Source: Solen grandis (taxonomy: Eukaryota > Mollusca > Bivalvia > Adapedonta > Solenidae). From it: DNA of 64,000 bases. The DNA lies in NCBI GenBank assembly GCA_021229015.1, contig CM037787.1, forward strand, positions 38,152,677 through 38,216,676, in the 5' to 3' direction. This document shows, in pieces, positions 44,601-56,600 of this stretch. Within the stretch, counting starts at the first letter, position 1, and every line of letters starts with the position of its first letter. Both the position numbers and the translations under genes were made by a program. The notes under the pieces are model-generated. The model was not told where the DNA came from. It made no database searches and saw only the letters and a program-made list of their open reading frames with translations.

Positions 44601-46665
44601 TTGTGGCCTCTAGGGTGTTCACAGGCTTTTTCTATGATTTGACCTGGTGACCTATTTTTAGACTGCAAGTGACCAAGTTTGAATAAATCCAAGCTTGAAG
44701 GCAGACATACATTCTTACTAAGTTGTGTCAAAATTGGGTCAAAACCGTAGCTTCCTGGATGTTCACAAACAAATTGTTGACGCCGCTTGAAGTGCATGAC
44801 ACAATTATTTGAAGTTTTCTATTAGAAAATCGTAAGCGACAGTGGCTAAGGGTGAAAAGAAACGCTTTGTATTATTTTACGTTTTATTTACTCTAATAAT
44901 ATAATTAAGATATACGTATTTCTCAATTAATGTTCCCGCCATCCAAATGGAGGTGTACGGCCATTGCCTGCAGATCGTCGTTCAAGGTCATCTCTAACAA
45001 ATAAACGTGTCTATTGCATGATACTGCTGACAAATGAAACAATGTAGGTTTTCAGCATATAAGAGGAAAACTTTACTTTTGAAAATAATACGATCATGCA
45101 CGTAACTATTCGATTTCGTGGACACGCTAAAAGCTATTTACTGAGGAAAATCATTTACAAATATATTGTCATGTATTAATATTGTCGTTTCTATAATTTA
45201 AGTCATTGACCAATGTTGATAAACTGATTAGAATACCAATGCTAATTAAGAGGGTACACAATTAAGTGAGTAGTAAGCTCGGTTTTCATCTAAACTTTTT
45301 CGTATTTTATCGGTCATGGGTAGATAACTCAAAATTAAGTCTACCGATACTTTGTTTTATTTCACATTATCGTTTGTTATTTCATTCCCATTCGTTATGC
45401 AAAGTCTAAAACAATTCTATCCATCAGAACTTTCACTATGATTCAGCTCGCAAACATCGCGTTTTTCTCGAAATAACTTGAGAAATAGAATGCGACTATA
45501 GTATAAAATCTATTGCATAGAATTTCTGAAAATTGTATTCATTGATGGGGAGTAAAGTAATTAACATCGTGTTGAAATCAAATGAGGTGTTGCTAGCCGT
45601 AATATTGAATTATCTACCCTTGAAAATGAAATAAAAGAGCAAAATTCTAACTTTTAAGAGCAGATAACTCATATAGTAGAAAGGGGATCACCATTTTTCA
45701 CCCAAAAAGTGTTTTTATAGTAATTTTCTATAATCATGAAAAGTTTAGACAAATTTCTGCGGCAGTATTAATTTTTCTTCTTTGTCTTTTTATAACAAAC
45801 TGTTACTGTATGAAACACCTCTTTAAGAAAGTCTGGAGCATTTCTGATATGTGGCAACCCAAGATATTGATTGAAGACTAAAAAGAGTGTGTGTTGGAAC
45901 TTCCAAAATGCTATAATGATATAAGAAAAAATTGGCAAAATAAAAACATTACTTTGAACCGTGAACAATGTGGGAACAGATATAGGCTACCAAACATAAC
46001 AAAACGCATTTAAAGCACAAAGAATATTCTGTATGCAGCAGTCTTCACTTGTGAGGGCATAATAATACGGGTATAAGTAAAATGACGGGAATATTCCTAT
46101 AAGATGGACAGTTCTGCATCAAATGATTTACAAATATATGCGTGTATGTTTTATTTAAATTCAATGAATATAATAAGTTATTCATAAATGAGCAAATATT
46201 TATTTGATTTTGAAAAATCGTGAAAATGACATTCATTGAAACAAAACTACATATGAAACATAACTAAACTGTGGATAACAATGCCCCATAAAATTCAGAA
46301 ATTTTTGAGATAATGATTTGAAATATTAATTTCACAGAAAACAAACTTTTAATTCTACTACCTATATATGAAGTCTCTTTTGCTTTCACAGAAAATGTAT
46401 TAAGATATAGACAAAAAATGAAATTTTCAGTTTTCATTTAAACAAATGTATGTGTAAGTAAGTAAAACTATATACTAGTAAAAACAAAAATTCTCTGAAC
46501 ACACAAACTATCAATACGCTGCATCTAATGCTTACATGCAATACATGTAATTGTTAGTAATATCATCATAACTAGACTCTTTTTCCAACAATAGAATGTA
46601 TATGTATACATGTATATATATATCGCTTATAATGATCAATAGATCATAGGCCAGTTCATATTTTC

Positions 46666-47652
46666 TCACTTTGGAAACTGAAACCAACTTTTCTGGACTG
46701 TCATAAAATCAGTGGCAGACACACGAGCGGGTGGATTGAAGATCATGCTCTGTCGAAAATTTCCGTCTTTTTCCGCACCTTTTCGTTTCTTTCGGTTCTT
46801 TCCGGTTTTACTACTGCCATCTTCACTATCACTTGACATTGAGATTACAGCGATGCCTTCTGGTCCATTCGGCCACGAAACTCTGTTTCTTTTCATTTGG
46901 TGACGCTGTTTTAATTCTGTTTCACTGATAACCTGTCTTGATTCACCAGAATCATCTTTTGTAAGTATTAGATTTTCTCCAGCTATTTTTGGATAACTTC
47001 TTGTTCTTTTATAGCCAGGTGAAGTCACTTCTTCTGAAGAGACACTTCCTTCTGATATTCTGTTAATCCCTTTAAACAAATCACTTAAAACAATTGGGAC
47101 GGATTTTCTCTTAGTTCCCATTGCTATTTCCTGATGGCCCGGAACATTGCTTTGACTTTTGTGTTTATCTGAATCACTACTATCTGTCTCATCAAGTAAA
47201 GGTTCCGGAAAAACGCTATCCAAAGGATCCGTTACATGCAGTTTCGGCACATCAAAGTGTTCACGAATTTCGCCAATTTCAGGCAATCCTCTATTACTTT
47301 CGACTGCGGAATATTTATTTCCGGTTTGGTTTAATGCACTATTCGTGCTGCTGCGGATCACTGCCTCATCGTCTAGTTCTTGACAGCACACAAGGCACGA
47401 TTTAGGAGTGTCCCTATCGTGGGGGCACCTGTCCACGCTTATGCCAGAATCTGCCACACTGATCTTGCCTGTGATTGGATCATTCACTCTCAGGAAATTG
47501 CTAGACCTTGCCACGTCCCCGCTCTCGCTGACGTCACTGTGGAGACCATTGTCAGGGGCGATGAGCTGGCGGAAACCATTACTCTCAGGTTGTCCCTCTG
47601 CAGTTTTGTGATGTAAGCCTGTCAACCAGTATGTTTGCATCATCCCTTTACC
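46666..47652 (-). CDS. Exon: end of cyclase domain and long C-terminal tail
   Basis: The acceptor TTAACTTCAG is followed by [12 protein letters not shown], the last strand of the cyclase fold, and then about 315 hydrophilic residues to a stop. The tail has a CLVCC cluster, Ser/Asp-rich stretches ([19 protein letters not shown]), a basic KNRKKRK patch and ends SWFQFPK. No known domain was recognised; many Ser near acidic residues suggest phosphorylation (inference). Confidence 0.92.
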   Translation of the reverse strand, partial: GKGMMQTYWLTGLHHKTAEGQPESNGFRQLIAPDNGLHSDVSESGDVARSSNFLRVNDPITGKISVADSGISVDRCPHDRDTPKSCLVCCQELDDEAVIRSSTNSALNQTGNKYSAVESNRGLPEIGEIREHFDVPKLHVTDPLDSVFPEPLLDETDSSDSDKHKSQSNVPGHQEIAMGTKRKSVPIVLSDLFKGINRISEGSVSSEEVTSPGYKRTRSYPKIAGENLILTKDDSGESRQVISETELKQRHQMKRNRVSWPNGPEGIAVISMSSDSEDGSSKTGKNRKKRKGAEKDGNFRQSMIFNPPARVSATDFMTVQKSWFQFPK

Positions 47653-50600
47653 CTGAAGTTAATTTTTGAAAACAGTCTTTAAATATTCTTATCATTAAAG
47701 TCTACTTTAACGATCTTACAAATCTCAGTATCATCTGACGGTGGCGGAAATTTGTAACAATGTGATTGTTGACAACATATACTGTTAATGAATTATTCTG
47801 AAAATTCTCAGTTGATGAATGGCATTACCACACCCATTAGCAATATCCTGACAAAGAAACTACTCGTTTACGCCGATTTCTAAACAAGCAAAACCTTTGA
47901 TGACGTTGGTATACCCCGAGTGGGTATCAAAGCCACGACCTCTTTTGGACGATCTAAACACGTGGTCACCTTGATCGGTACATCTTATGACTTATGATTT
48001 ATTAAATAAAAGAAAGAACACAGGCGCTATTCACCAAGTATTTCCTCGCCACCGTAATCACACTACCAACCTTGATGGGGATTTCTCCGCGCTCTTCAAT
48101 CTGGAAGTCTGGAAAAGCACGTAGCCCTTCCCTTGTTGATGAACTGATGTGGATTTTGAGAGCTGTGGTAAAAGAGCGTTTTATTATGTCAAAAGAAAAC
48201 AAAAATGGGAGTTTTTCCCCTCACTTTTTGTTACCAATGTATCTTATAAATTAATAAATAAATAAATAAATAAATAAAAATAATGAAAAATGAAGTGAAA
48301 TTAAAACTTTGTCGGCCATATTGCTTTACCGTATTTACAGACAACAGTGCACGTGGCTGTTTTGAGACTTCGTTGCAACCTACCGTTGCACAGAAATAAA
48401 AGCAAAACTACAAAATCTACATCTATGCAAATAACGTGCATTAAGTAAGTGTATTTAAGCAAACATAATATTTTTTTTAGCATCATATTTTTAGAATATT
48501 CATATTCATATAAAATCCTACCAACTAATTTTTAGATTATAAATGAAGAAATAAATAATGTAATTCCAAATTTAAGTATTTCATTCCATTACATGTATTA
48601 CTAGCCTCTTGCCTCTTAACTTAATTGATAAGCTTTTTTTTTTCATATATGTTGTTAGAAGTATATATATGTGAATCATTGTTAAATCGCTTTAATTTTC
48701 TTTCTTCCTTACATTTTACACTTGCTTTCGTTTATCTAAGAATGCATTCAATTATTTATTCATTCATTATCATCAAAAGGTAGGGCTTTTAACCTATCGA
48801 AACTGTCCACGTGTTCACGGTATTGCAACACGAGCGTGAATGTGGTACTCACGTTTTCCATTGGACTCCATCCTGGAGGCTGTGTTGACGGTGTCCCCAA
48901 ACAGACAGTACCTGGGCATGGTGAGGCCCACCACCCCCGCCACCACGGGGCCCGTGTGGAGACCTGAATACGCAAGTAGGGGCCGTATTCACAAGCAAAT
49001 TAAATCTATTTTTTACTTAAGTGAAAAATCAGTTTTGTTTGTTGTTCTGATTTGTTGTTACAATTGTAATCAGTTTTATTATTGTTGTATTTTGGTAGTT
49101 TTGAAATTATTTTTTTCATTATAATTCAAGTTTTATTATCATACCAGTCTAGAGCATGTTAGCTACAGTTTATCTTCAAGCAGCTGTCCATAGAAACAAA
49201 CAAAAATCAGAATTAAACATACCAATGCGAACTTCAAGTTGCTGGTTTGGATCGTGTGGCATTTTGAAGGTCAGCACACTATCCAAAATATCTAGGGCGA
49301 CACACGAGATTTCCCGCACGTGCAGTCCTCCGTTTTTCTCCGGAAGTCCGCTCACTAACATGTATGCGTCACCAATGGTTTCCACCTGAATATTTATTGC
49401 AGCTGGTTAGCTTAGCTTTCTTGTCGTGTGTAAAGTAGTACTTCAAGGAGCAAATATTTCTCAAAGCACATTTTTTACATATGTGTTAAATATATAATGA
49501 AAAAAATATTATATAATAAAAATATAGATTGCGTGGTCCATTTAAGCATCTCGACCAAGTAACAGTTAAAAAAACTATGCACCTGTTATGAATTAGGGTA
49601 TACTGCAATAAGACACCAGAAAACCATGAGTTGTAGTTGATTCAATGTCTGAATTAAAAAAAAAAAATAATTGCTCTAGAGCTACAGTGATATTAATATA
49701 ATGAACCATGACTTATAAAAATACTTAAATGCTTAATATTGGGAGAATATAAAAAAGGATATAAAAAGTCCAAAATTAAAATTGGGTAATTTTCTGTTAT
49801 TTTCAATAAATAAAATTAAGGAATTTAATTAATCTACGATAAGGCTTTATCTGGTCTAAAAAATTTAAAAAAAAATAAAAGTAAATGATTACTAGAATTT
49901 AAGGTTTTAGAATATAACATTGTAAAGTGTTTCAAATTCATTGTAACTATTGACATCACTTTGGGCCTTATGATTTGATACATCAATAATAACATTTGAC
50001 AAGCAAATTTAGGATGCTAGAAATTAACATTGATAAATATGACAGTTCTGATAAATCCAAGATCATGCTTCTTGACCAGATAGTTCGATATGGCCGTGTT
50101 TTCAAACCGTGGCCGATCTATTATGGTCATACGTAAGTAGTTTTCAAGTTTAGAAATAAAGAAAAACATCAATGGACTATTCCCATGTTTACAGATATAC
50201 TATAATCACGCCACAAAATTATCCAATAGCCGCTCTGAAGTATCTGAATGACCTGATTAACACAAGAAAGACATGGGTTTGTTTGTGACGCTGTTTATAA
50301 GATAATCCATCCAATATTAAATTATAATCATGGTCCTTCAAATGCTTAAAAGACATAGGAGTAGATGTAAGCACTCACTGACTTGGAGTGAATAATAGGC
50401 TTTTTTGTTTTAAGTCTATAAAAGCTTGCATTTACTATATAATTTCCGCGAACACTTGATGGACGAAGATCAAAATTCAACGGAATGGATGTATTACTTT
50501 ATATGCGATTCATCTTGTCAGGAACTGCACACACTTTATAGAGGCCAGCATGAAACTCAATTCTTAACTTATATTAAGTTACAGACTGAGTAATAAAATT

Positions 50601-53600
50601 ATTTTTCTTTCAGATATGAAGTTTATCTCTTCGACCATTTATTTCAATTCAAAACTGATATTGTCATTAGTGCATCGTATATCACTTTTGTTATTATCCG
50701 GATTGTGGATATGTGCCACTGAAAGGCATATTTTGTTACTATCTAGAAAAGTACCAAGTTTACAGCATTCGGGGTTTACAAGTTATTTATGTTTTCTTAT
50801 GAATTAAAATTGAGGTGTTACCTTGTAAACGTCATAGTGGCTAACAATGTCGTCAAAAAGTGTGTAGAGGGCATTCAGCAAAGCAACAATCTGGAACGGA
50901 TTTCCGGCGAAAATATTTCATTAATAATGATGTGAATGTAGCAAATGCAACTTAAGAAAGCAATGTATAGTAATTTTCCCCAAAATAGACAAAAGGACAC
51001 ATAAAATAGAGAAAGAGTCAAGATATTTTTAGAATGTTAAACTTATTGGTCGATTAACAGTAATGTGCCAGAAACGATAAATTATGAACAGCCGTGACCT
51101 TGACCCCTACCTCAAGTGGCGTGCTCTCACTGGCTATCCTGGTAAACTGTACAATATCTGAGAAATATATCGTCACGGACTCGAACGCTTCCGCCTGCAC
51201 CGCGCGGCCTACTTTCAGGTCCTCCGCTACTTTTCTGAAATGTTGTAATTTATAAAGATAGACATTGATAAATCTAAATAAACTATCTATCAAACGTGAA
51301 AATGGTGGAACCTTTTCAGTGTTTAGAATGATTTGCATGATTAGTTATGTATCATTTTCTCATTGCCCATCATCATCATCATCATCATCATTTCCTATTA
51401 CGGTATGATTCATTGCTATGTTTTTTATGACCAAGTTAATGTATATTGTATAATGAATTAAAAACATAGTTCGATGTTTGTATTAACACATATATAGTAA
51501 CATATTTAAAAAAAAAACTTAAAAAAAACAACAATATTCTTTCTATAAGATGTTTGAGTTTGCAGTGATAAAATAAGGCAACTAGGGAAGACGAAAGTAC
51601 GTAGAAAATGGGGTAAACTCGAGTAAAATAATGCTGAAAAATTCCTTTTTTTTTTGGGGGGGGGGGCTGAAATCAAATTCCTTTAAATTCCCCGGTAAAG
51701 AAGATCCTTTTGTACCTAGATACGTGTTAACGTGAAGTCCCCTAAAGGAACCATTTTCAGGAGATTAGTATTTTTGGATAAAATGATCCCAGCAATGAAA
51801 CCAATTCTTAATTGCATAGTATGTCCCACCTGGGCAGCATGCGGTATAGAAGGGCGTCCGTTTTGCGTTTTTCCTCTTGTAACTGGGACGTTCTCTCGGC
51901 CACAATGTCCTCCAGGTTGTTGGTGTATTTTTCCATCATCGAGATCATGTTGTCGACCACGCTCGACTTCCTGAAGTATCATAACACATGCATTTGCATT
52001 ATTTGTGTCAGTAGTGTAAAGACATACCTCACTCAAACATTTATGTCCCTTTACATTGTGTACAATATATAGTGTTTGGTTTAGTGTCTGTGGGTGGCAA
52101 AAGAAATCATTGTGTTTCGTAAAAATAATTGTTGACAATAAATTATATTAAATACGTGTACGTATTTTAAGCAGTTTAATAGATCCACAGACCCATGTTC
52201 TATACACGTGGACTATTTTCGTAGGTTGAAATTAATTGATAACCCCATCATGAGTTAACCACGAATATATCAAAAACTTGATCCCTGGATAGTTTGTATT
52301 CATTTTTATAATTTCTTGGTGGTGATTTTGTATACGCCATAAAATTACAGAGAAAGCTGGAAATCATCGATGAACTGAATAATGGATACTACACTGTAAA
52401 ATCATTATATTTTGATGACATTAAAATTCGTGGTATCCGTATTCACTTCAACTGCGTGGGTACATATATTCGTGGATTCATGTTCTAGAAAACATAAGAT
52501 CTTCTTAATGAACAGTTTTCGTGGGGTTAAATATTCGTGGATAATGCCCTCCATGAAATCGACGATAATTAGTCCCCACGAAAATTTAATTCTTATACAG
52601 TGCATTGAATGTGATTTTAAGAGCAACAAAATAAGAATCATCAGGGAAACTCACTTGTAGGGGTTGATCTTGGTGAGAGTCCTCAAGATGCTCCTTAGAG
52701 CTGGCCGTCTGTCCACGTCTTCCGACCAACACCGATCTATCAGGTACTCCATGTTCGTACGTCTGTACTCCGTGTCCAGTTCCGTGTCCGAGATCATTGG
52801 CCGGAAGATGCTGAATTCGTCCTTGGGGAACGCGACCAGGTTTATGATTTCTGCAACATAATGATTCTATTAATCAACCATTATCAAGTCTTGTGACTTT
52901 TTTTTTTTACAAAATCACTCATTTTCTTCTGTTATTTCTTCAGCTCATTTTAGTTATATATAATTATATAACATACCAAATACCTTATACTATCAAACAT
53001 GCATGGGTAGTCATGTTCAAACAGAAGTTACCAGCAAACAAACATACAGACGAGCAATATTTTTTTAGACAACTATGTAGTGGTCACATATGTCTACAAC
53101 AGCATCTTTTATCAAAAAATCATTTAGGCCTCTTTCTTAAGGTCAAAAATGTACCTGCATATAATTATTAGGGCTATTTTAAGACGCATTATACCTCACA
53201 CAATAAAGTATTGCACTCTATTACCTTTTTGATTATGATCAATTCAAATTAAAATAAACATTTGCCTTAAATCTGAATGCAGCACTTTATCTGTCTCAAG
53301 TAGACATCGTCTCCAAATGACTGAAATACTGTTGGTAGGACGTAAAACCCAACAAACAAACATTAATCTGAATTTATGTCAACGCTTTGCACCTCGAGAA
53401 GTCATGAAAGGCTAACTTTATGTAGGATGGCGTACCTTTAGGACTGAGGTGGGACTCGGCGCAGTACGGCTCGTTCCGGCACAGCAACTCTTTGATAAGG
53501 ATACCCAGGGCGTATACGTCACCGTCCTGGGACCCGGTCCAAGGCTCCTTGTTCAGCACCTTCCGCAGGATCTCTGGGGCCGTCCAGAACAAACCTGAAT

Positions 53601-56600
53601 CATCATCAGTGCTTGTCAATACTATCATCATCATCAGCAGCAGCAGCAGTTGAATCATCATGGTTATCATATTGGTTGTTTCTTTATAGATTTTAAAAAT
53701 AAGTATATGTAAGTGTTTAACTAAATAAACTATTATGTATCTTTATATAACCAGAATCCTATGATACAAGAAAAGAACATTAAAATACATTTAGAACTTC
53801 AATGGAAACATGCACTTAAACGAAAGATATTTTATGCAAGAAAATTTAAATGCCATTCTATAACAAACGCAGTTAGTGTACGCACGTGCGTAGTATGCAT
53901 GTTCGCCGAGCGCCTCCTCCGTCTGCTCTTGGGAGACCTTCATTTTCCAAAGACCGAAGTCCGTCAGCTTGCACACCCAGCGACTGTCGATGACACAATT
54001 CGAGCTCCTCAGATTGCCGTGGTATTTGATTGGACTCTTGTGGATGTAGTCGAGTCCCTTAACCAATCAGAACAATTCATTAGGTCCAAGTGCTTTTGAA
54101 ATATTTGTATATATAAAACATGGGCGAAAGAAAGGAAATAAAATTTGCGTAACTATGATACCAATAAATAAAGATGTCGCTGCATTATATATATATCTGT
54201 ACCTATTTTTATTGATGCAGTTTGTTATAATTACAAATATAATACATATCAAAATAAACCAGGTGTTTTTTATTTTAAAATGTGACAATGACCAAATCCA
54301 ATTCTTAGTAAATCTAGTAAAATCCTTAAATAAAACCTCAAATTATTAAATACGTTTTAATTTCTTTCTCTTGTCTTATGAATATACAATAAAGGACGTG
54401 TACTTTATAAGGATATCAGAGGAAAGGCATGTGACCTTGACCTCACCTGACATATATCTACGGCCATGGACAGCTTAAACATGGTGTCTAGTCGAATATC
54501 GTCGTTCTGTATCACGTCCTGCAGAGCGATAAAAAAGTAATAGAGATATTGTACATTTGAATAAAACAAGAAACATCTGGTAAAAACCCATACAGTATAT
54601 CATGTTCATATACATTCAATGAAATATAATGAAGATCGCAAGTATCTGTGAAAATTTACTGATCTAATTCACAGTTTAACGTGTGATATTTTCTGTACTG
54701 GTTAATATACGTGGCCAACTTGCGTCCCTTAAATTTTAATCTCATTTTACATTTTACTAGTTTTTTATGTTTAAGTAAGTAATAGTATGTATAGTCTACA
54801 GAGAAGTTTAAACAAACACATCTTAGATCACCGAGGTCGAGTGGTAGCGTACACGACTTTAGATCCGAAGGTTGTGGGTTCGAATCTATTTGATTGTGAA
54901 GTGCAAGACTCTTTCATGACCTTTTCATAGCAAAGTACTGGTCCAACCCAATTATCGACATGGGAAAGTAGTATTGATTATGAGGACAAGTTGCCTAGTT
55001 GACGTAAAAAGAAATAAACTGAAAATGAATAAACACATCTATTAAAAAAGAGGATTCAAGAGAGACAATGGCATGACGTGCCTGTATACTCCCTTTACTG
55101 CAGTATTCCCACACTGCGCAGATCTTCTCTGGGGTGGTACACACACCCAAGAACGCCGTCACGTTCACGTGCTTCATCTCGGACAGCTGCAGAATACAAA
55201 ATCCGTGGAAGTACAACAGAACTGAGGTGCTATCTGATTTTCGTATGATAACCACAGTTACGATTTAGAAAAAGGAAAAGTTGAAGTATGTGTGAATCAT
55301 CCCCGAAATTGTGTCTATTTTGAAACATTTTATCAAAACAAGAAGTCTAAAAACTTGTTGTGGATTTTAAATTCTTACAGTTTATGCAGACCTAAAAATT
55401 ATCAAATTAATGTCATTTTTTTTCTTTTATTCTGAATTTTTAATATGCAGTTTGAAGGTAAAGTCCCTGTAATGGCTCCGCTATATGAAATATTAGGAAA
55501 CCTTGGTTGTCTTCGTGAAAGGCCATTAGGTCTGAAATGTAGCGTCACCATTACAGGGACTTTACCTTAACTGAAGAACTAAACCTTACTTTCATTATTA
55601 AGTTCCACAACCCCACCGTGCGTTAAATGCCTCACGTGTTAACCCTCTACTTCATATAGATTCATTTTGACACATTTGCATACAGAGCCGACCCAGGTCA
55701 GACAGATCATAACCAAACCCTTTCAATAAGTTCCAAATGTTTCTTTAATTCTTTAAAGGCAAAGCTGTACGTGGCAATGGAGTTAATACATACATGTTTC
55801 ATTTGTAGCAGGAAAGCCCTATCGTGATTGATTTTCTTCCTTCGACTTTTCTTAACAGCAACAATGTTGCCTCGGTACATAGCAACAGTCGTGAAGATCT
55901 GTCCACGTGTTAGCGACTGCCGACGAGCGCCGAATGATGCTGCAATACTTCGGGTAGTTCCGTAACCACTGATATTACTTTCTACGCTTCCACTGCTCTG
56001 TGCCAGTCGACTGGACATCTAAAATTATGGCATAAAAGGTTGAATCGAGTTGTTAGAAAAGTAGAAAATTTCCTTGTAATTATACAGGGACCTTGATTAG
56101 GGATGTTTGGTTTAACTTATCATTGGAAATATCAAATTTTGGTAAAATTAATATTTCAAATAAAAAAAAAACATTAATGACAACGGATAGAAATTGAAAA
56201 CTAATGATTAAAACAAAAGGATCAAGTTCGTTCTATTGTATATTCGTAACAAGTGACACTTTCTTTTCAAATATATTCGATTTGAAAGAAATTAACCATG
56301 GAGGAATGAAGCTTCTTAGACACGTTGTAGTCCAAGTCAGACGGGTTGATCTTCCACGCCATGTTCTTCAGGTCTTTCTCCCAGCGGTACCATCTGCAAA
56401 ACACGAGGGCATGTAGATAGAAAAAAATAGTTACTCTCGTACGCTCTCACAGACAGTATATTTTATTGACTTTAACTTTACGTTTTCTTGTCATACCAAA
56501 TATAAACAATAGTTAATAACATGATCAAATGAAAGTAAATCAAAATATCTTATCTCTATAATAATATCATGAGGATAGACAATACAATAAATTAATATTG

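Larger units (their letters stand above)
41481..46665. other. Intergenic region between convergent genes
   Basis: It holds the 3' UTR of the sushi/MAM gene on the left and of the cyclase gene on the right. TTTATT (reverse AATAAA) occurs near 46150 and 46200 as candidate poly(A) signals for the latter. It also holds a family B repeat (42300-43076) and a SINE fragment (44470-44600). No exon was seen. Confidence 0.6.

Noticed and set aside
47860..47990. SINE fragment inside a cyclase intron
   Set aside because: A vague B-box-like reverse segment only; too degraded to support.
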